6,070 bases of DNA from Flavobacterium sp. Lineage in GTDB: Bacteria > Bacteroidota > Bacteroidia > Flavobacteriales > Flavobacteriaceae. The stretch is taken from contig DMHA01000396.1 in the NCBI GenBank assembly GCA_003449615.1, positions 1 to 6,070 of the forward strand. The letters are read 5' to 3'. The notes under the pieces are model-generated. The model made no database searches. It was given only the letters and a program-made list of their open reading frames with translations, and was not told the origin of the DNA. A program made the position numbers and the translations under genes. Shown here in pieces: positions 1-5,424 of this stretch (positions within the stretch are counted from its first letter, which is position 1; each line of letters begins with the position of its first letter).

Positions 1-16
1 ACAATATTATTTAAAA

Positions 17-739
17 ATGAAAAAAACATTTATCATCTCAACAATTGTGTTATTTGCCATTACTCTTAATGCACAAACAAAAATCACAATGCTTAAAGAA
101 GGAGGGATTTATACAGTTCCTTGCAAAGTAAACGGTCTTCCACTCAAATTTATTTTTGATACTGGCGCATCAGATGTATCGATTTCACTTACAGAAGCAC
201 TGTTTATGCTTAAAAATGGATATTTAAAAAAAGAGGATATTGGTGAAAGTGTTTATTACAGTATCGCAAATGGAGATGTTGCAAAAGGAACTAAACTAAA
301 CATTAAAGAAATTGAATTTGCGGGATTAAAATTATATAATATTGAAGCATCAATTGTACACGAAACTTCAGCACCATTACTGTTAGGGCAATCTGTAATT
401 TCTAAACTTGGAAAAATTCAATTAGAAGGAAATACATTGACGATTTTAACAAAAGGGCAAAACACATATGATTATTCAAACAATAAAGTCAATAATGAAT
501 ATAATTCTTCCAAATCAATAGTTATAGAAAATCCATACACAATGAATTTTACAGGAAATCAATCTGTTTACGCTTACAGCCCAATTCTAGATGAACCAAG
601 TATGGGAGGAAATGAAAAACAAATTGGAATTGCAGAAAATCAATCTGTAACAATTATAGAAAAATATAATGATAAATTTTACAAAGTAAAATCAGGCAAT
701 CAAATTGGTTATTTATGGTCTGGTTGGTTTAAAAACTAA
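17..739 (+). CDS. Secreted retropepsin-like aspartic protease with C-terminal SH3-like domain
   Basis: The 240-aa product starts with a signal peptide: KK, a hydrophobic stretch at about residues 5-16, then LNAQ, with cleavage probably after Ala19. No lipobox Cys is present, so export to the periplasm or outside is inferred. Residues about 25-145 match the clan AA (retropepsin-like, single-lobe) fold. The catalytic motif is FDTGAS with Asp48, followed by a flap-like region around YSIANG (81-86) and the closing hydrophobic-Gly motif LLLGQSVIS (121-129). Enzymes of this kind act as homodimers because each chain supplies one Asp. An Asn/Ser-rich linker (about 148-175) leads to a bacterial SH3-like segment (about 183-240) ending GYLWSGWF. 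The ATG at 17 is chosen because it gives a complete signal peptide. Its promoter lies outside the window. The next gene starts 5 bases after the stop, suggesting co-transcription. The substrate is unknown. The protease family is near certain; the SH3 call is less so. Confidence 0.85.
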   Translation: MKKTFIISTIVLFAITLNAQTKITMLKEGGIYTVPCKVNGLPLKFIFDTGASDVSISLTEALFMLKNGYLKKEDIGESVYYSIANGDVAKGTKLNIKEIEFAGLKLYNIEASIVHETSAPLLLGQSVISKLGKIQLEGNTLTILTKGQNTYDYSNNKVNNEYNSSKSIVIENPYTMNFTGNQSVYAYSPILDEPSMGGNEKQIGIAENQSVTIIEKYNDKFYKVKSGNQIGYLWSGWFKN

Positions 740-744
740 AAACA

Positions 745-951
745 ATGGCAAAAACACCCAAAAACCACGGAAAATCTTGGTCAAATCAAGATGTAAGCAA
801 GTTAGAAAAACTTGTAAAAGGAAATACCCCAACTGGTCTATTAGCATACGAACTTGGCAGAACTGAAGAAGCAATTCGAGCAAAAGCATCAGAATTGGAA
901 ATTTCTTTAAAACCTACAAATCAAAGTCCATATAATAGGCTGAAAGGATAA
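745..951 (+). CDS. Small SANT/Myb-like or HTH DNA-binding protein
   Basis: This 68-aa basic protein resembles a widespread family of tiny bacterial proteins that begin MAKTP, carry a GKSW(S/T) motif, and end near LKPTNQSPY (here residues 55-63). Trp12 and the following helix (about 14-25), then GLLAYELGRTEEAIRAKASE (31-50), look like a SANT/Myb or GcrA-type helix-turn-helix in which the LGRT segment precedes the recognition helix. DNA binding is inferred from this pattern; no target is known. It starts 5 bases downstream of the protease stop codon with no separate promoter visible, so it is probably the second gene of that transcript. The strong terminator at 1005-1040 closes the unit. Function in the family is unestablished as far as I know. 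Confidence 0.75.
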   Translation: MAKTPKNHGKSWSNQDVSKLEKLVKGNTPTGLLAYELGRTEEAIRAKASELEISLKPTNQSPYNRLKG

Positions 952-960
952 AATTTTCCC

Positions 961-1040
961 GCTCTTCGAAGTCTCCAAACTTCATAAGCAAGATAAAACA
1001 CCAAAGCTCCTAGATTTTTAAAAGTCTAGGAGCTTTTTTT
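961..1040 (+). repeat. Intergenic repeat element, copy A (contains a terminator)
   Basis: An approximately 80-bp element directly after the protease/HTH unit aligns along its whole length with 1603-1680, by eye about three quarters identical with only one or two single-base gaps. Shared blocks include GCTCT, AGTCTC, AAGCA, ATAAAACA, CTCCTAG, AAAAGT, AGGAG and a T-run. The 5' part can form a small hairpin (GAAGT 969-973 with ACTTC 980-984). The 3' part is a terminator hairpin. Both copies lie on the same strand, downstream of plus-strand gene units. Confidence 0.6.
1005..1040 (+). terminator. Strong rho-independent terminator after the protease/HTH unit
   Basis: The arms AGCTCCTAGA (1005-1014) and TCTAGGAGCT (1025-1034) are a perfect 10-bp inverted repeat around an A/T loop that can pair further. 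They are followed by an uninterrupted T-run (1034-1040). It ends transcription from the left and isolates the toxin-antitoxin operon that follows. Confidence 0.92.
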
Positions 1041-1077
1041 AACAACCAAGCTCACAACAATAAGCTGAAATATTTTA

Positions 1078-1085
1078 TATTTTTG
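1078..1085 (+). promoter_or_regulatory. Bacteroidota-type -7 element of the toxin-antitoxin promoter
   Basis: TATTTTTG fits the TAnnTTTG consensus of the Bacteroidota primary sigma factor and lies 24 bases before the antitoxin ATG. No clear TTG -33 element is seen at the expected distance upstream. A short palindrome (TAATTGATTA, 1091-1100) sits between promoter and start codon and could be an autoregulatory operator, which is speculative. Confidence 0.5.
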
Positions 1086-1109
1086 TATCTTAATTGATTA
1101 CTTATCAAA

Positions 1110-1334
1110 ATGACTACACTTACTGTAAACATAAAAGACATTTCTCAAATTACCATTATCAAAAAAATTTTGAAAGCTTTTGATGCAGAAGTAATTGAGC
1201 AAACTAATGAAATTACAAATCAAGAAATTATCGAAAGGTTAGAGAAACACCATAAAAACTTTCATAAACCAGCCTACAGGGAAGAGAACTACACCAAAGT
1301 AGATACTAAAAATATATGGGCAGATATTCAATAG
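1110..1334 (+). CDS. Antitoxin candidate of a YoeB-type module
   Basis: This is a 74-aa protein with a short N-terminal segment of alternating hydrophobic residues (TTLTVNIKD) and an amphipathic helix (about 14-25). A charged middle follows, with a likely helix QEIIERLEKHH (38-48), then a polar tail ending IWADIQ. I do not recognise a classical Phd/YefM sequence. The N-terminus resembles short Bacteroidota proteins annotated as DUF2683-like or antitoxin-like, an assignment made from memory and weak. The role is inferred mainly from position: the gene immediately precedes and overlaps a clear YoeB-family toxin by 19 bp, the usual antitoxin-first order. The C-terminal tail would be the expected toxin-binding part. 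A good -7 element lies 24 bases upstream. There is no Shine-Dalgarno site, as is common in this phylum. Confidence 0.75.
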   Translation: MTTLTVNIKDISQITIIKKILKAFDAEVIEQTNEITNQEIIERLEKHHKNFHKPAYREENYTKVDTKNIWADIQ

Positions 1335-1597
1335 AAATAAGCAAAGAAGCCCTTGCTGATTTGTCAAAAATTAAAAAGTCGGGTAAGAAAGCAGATATTT
1401 CAAAAATTGAAAAAATATTTTCTGAACTAGAAACCCATCCAACAATTGGAATTGGCAAACCTGAGAAACTGAAATATAAAAACGAAAACGTTTGGTCTAG
1501 GCAAATCAACAAAAAAGACCGATTAGTATATGAAATTATCGACCACGAAGTAGTGGTAATTATCATTTCAGCATTGGGGCATTATAATGACAAGTAA
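1316..1597 (+). CDS. Txe/YoeB-family ribosome-dependent mRNA interferase toxin
   Basis: The 93-aa product has the RelE/YoeB fold signature. The family signature GKPEKLKY (47-54) includes Glu50, matching E. coli YoeB Glu46. WSRQI (60-64) is followed by DRLVYEI (68-74), with Arg69 matching Arg65. HY near the C-terminus (His89-Tyr90) matches YoeB His83-Tyr84. All expected catalytic positions are therefore present, predicting an active toxin that cuts mRNA in the ribosomal A site when the antitoxin is lost. The N-terminus is slightly longer than E. coli YoeB (84 aa). The ATG at 1316 lies inside the antitoxin gene, giving a 19-bp overlap consistent with translational coupling. A terminator-bearing repeat begins 5 bases after the stop codon. 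Family assignment is firm; partner specificity is inferred. Confidence 0.93.
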   Translation: MGRYSIEISKEALADLSKIKKSGKKADISKIEKIFSELETHPTIGIGKPEKLKYKNENVWSRQINKKDRLVYEIIDHEVVVIIISALGHYNDK

Positions 1598-1602
1598 CCT
1601 AA

Positions 1603-1680
1603 GCTCTACGTAGTCTCACGATTTCGAAGCAATATAAAACATCAATACTCCTAGCCATTCAAAAGTGCAGGAGATTTTTT
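1603..1680 (+). repeat. Intergenic repeat element, copy B (contains a terminator)
   Basis: This is the diverged counterpart of the element at 961-1040. It begins at GCTCT, runs through AGTCTC, GAAGCA, ATAAAACA and CTCCTAG, and ends AGGAG plus a T-run. The 5' hairpin is weaker than in copy A, and the terminator stem is shorter. It follows the YoeB stop codon by 5 bases, as copy A follows the HTH gene stop by 9. Confidence 0.6.
1647..1680 (+). terminator. Probable terminator of the YoeB toxin-antitoxin operon
   Basis: CTCCT (1648-1652) pairs with AGGAG (1669-1673), with two more G-C pairs possible across a bulge, followed by six T (1675-1680). It is weaker than the terminator at 1005-1040 but occupies the same place within the repeat. 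It might also slow transcripts arriving from the minus-strand pair, though no good T-run exists in that direction. Confidence 0.6.
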
Positions 1681-1716
1681 ACAAAAATAAAATCAACAAT
1701 ACATTTTCTAAAACCA

Positions 1717-1923
1717 TCAAACTTCCATTTTTGCCACTTGATTAAAGGAAAACGAAGACACTTCGGTTTGTTGTTTTGCGTGTTCAATAGTCATTGAAAC
1801 AATATTACCATTCTCATCTAATTCAATAAGTGTGTTTTCGTTAAGGTCTTTTGTCTCGACTATTTTATGGTCGTTAAAATTGACTAAAAGGGTATCGGTA
1901 TCGTCAAAGTAAGTAACTTTCAT
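1717..1923 (-). CDS. DUF2283 family small protein (antitoxin-like)
   Basis: This 68-aa protein matches the DUF2283 pattern: a start MKVTYFDDTDTLLVNF with the Y-D-x-D-x-L core, then ETKDLNENTLIELDENGNIV (about 23-42) and SMTIEHA (43-49). DUF2283 proteins are short beta-rich proteins of unknown biochemical function, often found beside a small DUF4258-like partner, and are proposed to be antitoxin-like. Its ATG overlaps the stop of the upstream 80-aa gene in an ATGA arrangement (1920-1923), so the two are almost certainly one translationally coupled operon. It converges on the YoeB operon. No strong minus-strand terminator is seen past its stop. Family assignment is good; function is inferred. 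Confidence 0.85.
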   Translation of the reverse strand: MKVTYFDDTDTLLVNFNDHKIVETKDLNENTLIELDENGNIVSMTIEHAKQQTEVSSFSFNQVAKMEV

Positions 1924-2162
1924 AATTCATTAGGTTTAAAGTTTCTATCAAAAAAAGCATTGTGAATAGTTATACTATCTTCTAAAATAATAATTCTTAA
2001 ATATTTATCCACTTCTTCAATATGTGCCCATCTTCTAATTCTTCCATCAGATTGCAATACTTCAAAAATTGGATGATAAAAAACAAATTCAATCCACTCT
2101 ATTTTTATATCCTTTCTGTCTTCTCTCTCCCTTGTGAGTAAAAAATATTGGGTAAAGTTCAT
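1920..2162 (-). CDS. DUF4258-like small protein, putative toxin partner of DUF2283
   Basis: This is an 80-aa protein. Visible motifs are TRERED near the N-terminus (10-15), IEWIEFVFYHP (21-31), DGRIRRWAHIEE (39-50), LRIIIL (55-60) and FDRNFK at 71-76. The order helix, W-I-E-x-V-x-x-H-P, R-x-R-R-W-A, L-R-I-I, F-F-D-R fits small RelE-like or DUF4258-type proteins encoded next to DUF2283 genes. RNase activity has not been shown for this type to my knowledge, so toxin is an inference from size, the conserved basic and aromatic residues, and the two-gene layout. It is the first gene of the minus-strand pair, 25-30 bases downstream of a good -7 element, and overlaps DUF2283 by 4 bp. Toxin-first order would be the reverse of the neighbouring YoeB operon. 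Confidence 0.75.
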   Translation of the reverse strand: MNFTQYFLLTREREDRKDIKIEWIEFVFYHPIFEVLQSDGRIRRWAHIEEVDKYLRIIILEDSITIHNAFFDRNFKPNEL

Positions 2163-2193
2163 TTATAAAGTTCGATTTTGTATTCTAAAAACA

Positions 2194-2220
2194 CAAAGAT
2201 AAACAAAAAACACAACTCAA
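2194..2220 (-). promoter_or_regulatory. Promoter of the DUF4258/DUF2283 operon
   Basis: On the minus strand TATCTTTG (2201-2194) matches TAnnTTTG exactly. A TTG at 2220-2218 sits 16 bases upstream of it, somewhat closer than the usual spacing of about 19. The predicted start site near 2188 leaves a leader of roughly 25 nt. Just upstream lies an inverted repeat CACTTT / AAAGTG (2221-2226 and 2241-2246) that could be an operator. Confidence 0.55.
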
Positions 2221-2262
2221 CACTTTGATTTTTATTTTGAAAAGTGACAAGATTAAAAATGA

Positions 2263-2324
2263 ATTTTGCCGTTCCATCCCGAAACTTCGGGATTGGGATG
2301 TGAGGGTTTATAGTTTGGCAAAAT
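2263..2324. repeat. Nested inverted repeat of unknown nature
   Basis: The outer arms ATTTTGCC (2263-2270) and GGCAAAAT (2317-2324) are perfect complements. Inside is a perfect 8-bp palindromic arm pair ATCCCGAA / TTCGGGAT (2276-2283, 2286-2293), and a second GGGATG (2295-2300) could compete for CATCCC (2275-2280). The G+C-rich core stands out in an A+T-rich spacer. No T-run follows, so it is not a standard terminator. It could be a dispersed palindromic element, a small MITE-like remnant, or a structured RNA segment. A 14-codon reading frame from ATG 2259 crosses it, but nothing supports its translation. Confidence 0.5.
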
Positions 2325-2360
2325 GATATTTTCCTTATAAACTATTCAGTAATAAAAAAC

Positions 2361-2400
2361 CACCCAAAATCTAATTTAATGGTTTTCGGGTGCTTTTTTT
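2361..2400 (+). terminator. Rho-independent terminator without an obvious upstream gene
   Basis: CACCC (2361-2365) pairs with GGGTG (2388-2392). After a one-base bulge, AAAATC (2366-2371) pairs with GGTTTT (2381-2386, two G-containing end pairs) around an A/T loop, and a seven-T run (2394-2400) follows. The orientation is plus strand, yet the nearest upstream genes run on the minus strand. It may shield the ATPase gene from read-through or end an unannotated short transcript crossing the inverted repeat at 2263-2324. Confidence 0.75.
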
Positions 2401-2413
2401 ATCATTTTAGCTG

Positions 2414-2421
2414 TATATTTG
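2414..2421 (+). promoter_or_regulatory. -7 element for the ATPase gene
   Basis: TATATTTG matches TAnnTTTG and lies 36 bases before the chosen ATG at 2458. No TTG lies at the expected upstream distance, where the sequence is the GTG of the terminator stem. The promoter therefore directly abuts the terminator that precedes it. Confidence 0.5.
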
Positions 2422-2457
2422 CCTAGTAAAAATAGCATTTAACTTGTTTTTTTGCCT

Positions 2458-3798
2458 ATGAAAAATACGAAAAAATACTTTAATCGACTAACAGACAGTA
2501 ATTTATTGGTTTGGCAAAATGATCCTTTTAAAAAGCCATTATTATTGCGTGGTGCAAGGCAAGTGGGCAAATCCTCATCGGTTCGGAATTTAGGTCAATC
2601 ATTCGCTTATTTCATAGAAGTTAACCTCGAAGAGAATAACGGAATTCATGCCTTATTCAACCAAAACAATTCTGTAGAAAGTATTTGTGCGAAACTCGAA
2701 ATTGCCTTCAATATTTCAATTATAGAAGGGGAAACTTTGTTGTTTCTCGATGAAATTCAGTCTTGCCCAAATGCCATTACAGCATTACGCTATTTTTATG
2801 AGCAAAAACCCAATTTGCATGTTATTGCTGCAGGATCATTATTAGAATTTGCGTTGGAAACGCTACCTTCCTTTGGGGTTGGACGCATAAGAACCCTATT
2901 TGTTTATCCGTTTTCTTTTGATGAATTTCTTCTTGCTATGAATGAAGAACGTTTATTGGAATTGAAACAAAAAGCAACTTGTGAATCTCCTTTGGATCTT
3001 ATTTTTCATCAAAAACTAATAGAGTATTTCAAACAATTTCTCATCATTGGAGGAATGCCCGAAGTTGTTGCCCGATTCGCCATCAACAAAAGTTATCTTG
3101 AAGCACAACAGGTTTTAGACGATTTACTTATTTCCTTAAAAAGTGATTTTGTAAAATACAAAAAACGAGTTCCATCGAATAGAATCAATGAAGTTTTCGA
3201 ATCTGTTTCCAAACAAATGGGAGGAAAATTTATATATACAAAGATTGGCAATCATCTTAGCAATATACAAATAAAAGAGGCTTTGCAATTATTAATTCTT
3301 TCAGGATTGGTAATTCCAGTAACGCATACAGCAGGAAATGACATTCCGCTCGGAGCTGAAATCGATATGAAAAAACGCAAAATGTTATTATTAGACACTG
3401 GTTTGTTTCAGCGCGTTTTAGGCTTGGATATATCGAGCATTGTATTGGAAAATAATTTCGAATTGATAAACAAAGGAGCCATTGCCGAATTATTTTTCGG
3501 TTTGGAATGGCTGAAATACAGCAGTCCATTTTCGCAAAACGAACTCTACTATTGGCACCGTGAAAATAAAACCGGAAATGCCGAAGTAGATTATATTGTT
3601 CAAAAAAACGCCTCAATACTTCCCGTAGAAATTAAATCCTCAAACAGTGGAGCAATGCAAAGTTTACGAATATTCTTGAAGGAAAAAAACACCCCAAAAG
3701 GAGTTCGATTTTCATTAGAGAATTTTTCGAGTGTAGATGATGTTTACATTTACCCTTTGTATGCAGTGAGTTCGTTTTTTGAATCAAAGATTTATTAA
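2458..3798 (+). CDS. AAA_14/DUF4143 family ATPase
   Basis: The product is a 446-aa P-loop ATPase. The N-terminal AAA_14 domain shows KPLLLRGARQVGKSS with Walker A GARQVGKS (32-39, Lys38), Walker B LLFLDEIQ (94-101, Asp98-Glu99) and the sensor-like VIAAGSLLEF (122-131). After the lid region (YPFSFDEF, 150-157, and IIGGMPEVV, 196-204) comes a DUF4143-type C-terminus. This contains NAEVDYIV (374-381) and LPVEIKSS (388-395), i.e. a D...ExK arrangement (Asp378, Glu391, Lys393) as in PD-(D/E)XK folds. Such genes are common and often multi-copy in Bacteroidota and archaea; their biological role is unsettled. An in-frame TTG at 2452 is possible, but the ATG at 2458 is preferred as the normal start, giving the usual N-terminus. 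Length is full for the family and no frameshift is seen. It stands alone: promoter and terminator lie upstream, with a separate asnS promoter downstream. Confidence 0.92.
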   Translation: MKNTKKYFNRLTDSNLLVWQNDPFKKPLLLRGARQVGKSSSVRNLGQSFAYFIEVNLEENNGIHALFNQNNSVESICAKLEIAFNISIIEGETLLFLDEIQSCPNAITALRYFYEQKPNLHVIAAGSLLEFALETLPSFGVGRIRTLFVYPFSFDEFLLAMNEERLLELKQKATCESPLDLIFHQKLIEYFKQFLIIGGMPEVVARFAINKSYLEAQQVLDDLLISLKSDFVKYKKRVPSNRINEVFESVSKQMGGKFIYTKIGNHLSNIQIKEALQLLILSGLVIPVTHTAGNDIPLGAEIDMKKRKMLLLDTGLFQRVLGLDISSIVLENNFELINKGAIAELFFGLEWLKYSSPFSQNELYYWHRENKTGNAEVDYIVQKNASILPVEIKSSNSGAMQSLRIFLKEKNTPKGVRFSLENFSSVDDVYIYPLYAVSSFFESKIY

Positions 3799-3870
3799 TT
3801 CAAAGAAAATATTACAAAAATTAGCTCCTGAATAGTTTTTTTGCACATCGCCTTTTCCATACAAATCAAT

Positions 3871-3878
3871 TATATTTG
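3871..3878 (+). promoter_or_regulatory. -7 element of the asnS promoter
   Basis: TATATTTG again matches TAnnTTTG. A TTG at 3841-3843 is 27 bases upstream, longer than usual, so the -33 part is uncertain. The predicted transcript start near 3884 would give a leader of about 57 nt that includes the hairpin at 3895-3919. Confidence 0.5.
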
Positions 3879-3894
3879 TAACTTGATTGAAACA

Positions 3895-3919
3895 CTGATT
3901 TTCTTTAATCTAAAATCAG
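3895..3919 (+). other. Hairpin in the asnS leader
   Basis: CTGATTTT (3895-3902) and AAAATCAG (3912-3919) are perfect 8-bp complements with a 9-nt loop. They are followed by further CTAAAAT copies up to the start codon (3922-3937). No T-run follows, and no T-box features (specifier loop or the conserved antiterminator bulge) can be recognised, so a regulatory role is only possible. Confidence 0.35.
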
Positions 3920-3940
3920 AACTCTAAAATCTAAAATAAT

Positions 3941-5374
3941 ATGAAACATACCAGAGTTAAAGAATTACTAAATAGCAGCAATACACTTCACGAAGTCAAT
4001 GCCAAAGGTTGGGTACGAACATTTAGAAACAATCAATTTATTGCATTGAACGACGGTTCAACCATCAATAACATACAATGTGTGGTCGATTTTGAAAACA
4101 CGCCCGAAGAAACCTTGAAAAGAATCACTACGGGGGCCGCCATTTCGGTTACGGGAGATTTGGTAGAAAGCAAAGGAGCTGGACAAAAATATGAAATTAA
4201 GGTTCGTAAACTGGAAATTCTTGGCGATTCGGATGCGGAGAAATTCCCGATGCAACCAAAAAAACATTCGTTAGAATTCTTGCGTGAAAATGCACATTTA
4301 CGAGTTCGAACCAATGCTTTTGGAGCCATTATGCGAATTCGTTCGGTTTTGTCTTTTGCCGTTCACAGCTATTTTCAACAAAAAGGTTTTGTGTATGTGA
4401 ATACGCCCATCATTACTGGTGCGGATGCCGAAGGTGCTGGCGAAATGTTTCAAGTGACTTCCTTGCCCTTAGACTCTTTACCCAAAAATGAAGATGGCAA
4501 CATTGATTACAAAAAAGATTTCTTCGGAAAACATACTAATTTAACGGTTTCAGGGCAATTAGAAGGCGAAACTTTCGCGATGGCTTTGGGTCAGATTTAT
4601 ACTTTTGGACCCACATTCCGAGCCGAAAACTCCAATACTTCTCGTCACTTGGCAGAATTTTGGATGATTGAACCCGAAGTGGCTTTCAATGATTTGAACG
4701 ACAATATGGATTTGGCGGAAGATTTTATCCAATATGTAATTAAATACACGATGGATAAATGTCCCGATGATTTGAAATTCTTGGAAGGACGCCTTTTGGA
4801 AGAAGAAAAATCGAAGCCACAAGCCGAAAGAAGCGAGATGACTTTGCTCGAGAAATTAAACTTTGTATTGGAAAACAATTTCAAACGCGTTTCCTATACC
4901 GAAGCCATTGATATTTTGAGGGATTGTACACCCAATAAAAAGAAAAAATTTCAATACCTCATCAACGAATGGGGCGCTGATTTACAATCTGAACACGAAC
5001 GCTATTTGGTTGAAAAACACTTTAAAAGTCCAGTAATTTTATTCGATTATCCTGCCAATATCAAGGCTTTTTATATGCGTTTGAACGAAGACGGAAAAAC
5101 CGTTCGTGCCATGGATATTCTTTTCCCAGGCATTGGAGAAATCGTAGGAGGTTCACAAAGAGAAGAGCGTTTTGAGGTGCTGGTCGAAAAAATGAAAGCT
5201 TTAGGTGTTGACCAAGAGGAATTGTGGTGGTATCTTGATACCCGAAAATTCGGAAGTGCGGTTCACTCTGGTTTTGGACTTGGATTCGAAAGATTGGTGC
5301 TTTTTGTAACCGGAATGTCCAACATTCGTGACGTAATTCCATTTCCTAGAACACCGATGAATGCAGACTTTTAA
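3941..5374 (+). CDS. asnS: Asparaginyl-tRNA synthetase (AsnRS)
   Basis: This 477-aa cytoplasmic class IIb synthetase charges tRNA-Asn with asparagine using ATP. The N-terminal OB-fold anticodon-binding domain (about 15-100) begins [20 protein letters not shown]. The catalytic core follows: the motif 1 region around [20 protein letters not shown] (145-164), GEMFQVT (167-173), SGQLEGE (204-210), motif 2 [21 protein letters not shown] (227-246) and motif 3 GFGLGFERL (444-452). An insertion (about 275-310) lies between motifs 2 and 3. GEMFQVT, the HLAEFWMIE segment and the overall pattern are those of AsnRS rather than AspRS. The gene is full length, ends in the typical PFPRTP region, and has no frameshift. 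The ATG at 3941 is preceded by A/T-rich leader rather than a Shine-Dalgarno site. rpoN follows after 91 bases with no clear terminator between, so partial co-transcription is likely. Confidence 0.98.
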   Translation: MKHTRVKELLNSSNTLHEVNAKGWVRTFRNNQFIALNDGSTINNIQCVVDFENTPEETLKRITTGAAISVTGDLVESKGAGQKYEIKVRKLEILGDSDAEKFPMQPKKHSLEFLRENAHLRVRTNAFGAIMRIRSVLSFAVHSYFQQKGFVYVNTPIITGADAEGAGEMFQVTSLPLDSLPKNEDGNIDYKKDFFGKHTNLTVSGQLEGETFAMALGQIYTFGPTFRAENSNTSRHLAEFWMIEPEVAFNDLNDNMDLAEDFIQYVIKYTMDKCPDDLKFLEGRLLEEEKSKPQAERSEMTLLEKLNFVLENNFKRVSYTEAIDILRDCTPNKKKKFQYLINEWGADLQSEHERYLVEKHFKSPVILFDYPANIKAFYMRLNEDGKTVRAMDILFPGIGEIVGGSQREERFEVLVEKMKALGVDQEELWWYLDTRKFGSAVHSGFGLGFERLVLFVTGMSNIRDVIPFPRTPMNADF

Positions 5375-5375
5375 A

Positions 5376-5415
5376 ATTGTTTAATGTTGTTTAAGATTGT
5401 TTAATGTTGTTTAAA
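5376..5415 (+). repeat. Tandem 20-bp repeat in the asnS-rpoN spacer
   Basis: Two 20-bp units (5376-5395, 5396-5415) differ only at the last base, and each is itself two 10-bp units of the form (A/G)TTGTTTAAN. The result is four TTGTTTAA copies at 10-bp spacing, beginning just after the asnS stop codon. Confidence 0.85.
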
Positions 5416-5424
5416 TCGCAACAA

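Noticed and set aside
1306..1566. 86-codon open frame on the minus strand opposite the YoeB gene
   Set aside because: It lies almost wholly antisense to a gene with intact catalytic motifs, and its product is a low-complexity Ser/Phe/Ile-rich sequence without family resemblance.
961..1680. Possible integron attC sites at the two repeats
   Set aside because: No convincing RYYYAAC / GTTRRRY core pair is found at the ends of either copy and no integrase is in the window; kept only as an analogy.
2452..2457. TTG start codon for the ATPase six bases before the ATG
   Set aside because: The ATG at 2458 gives a normal family N-terminus and no ribosome-binding signal favours the TTG.
3257..3616. 119-codon open frame on the minus strand inside the ATPase gene
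   Set aside because: It is antisense to a well-supported coding region and has no recognisable domain.
2339..3838. 11-bp inverted repeat AAACTATTCAG (2339-2349) / CTGAATAGTTT (3828-3838) flanking the ATPase gene, as if terminal repeats of a mobile unit
   Set aside because: Several 11-bp matches are expected by chance in 6 kb of A+T-rich DNA, the match does not extend further, no target duplication is visible, and the gene is not a transposase.
4033..5342. Several 69-98 codon minus-strand frames within asnS
   Set aside because: All lie opposite a full-length AsnRS with all class II motifs and have no protein-like features of their own.
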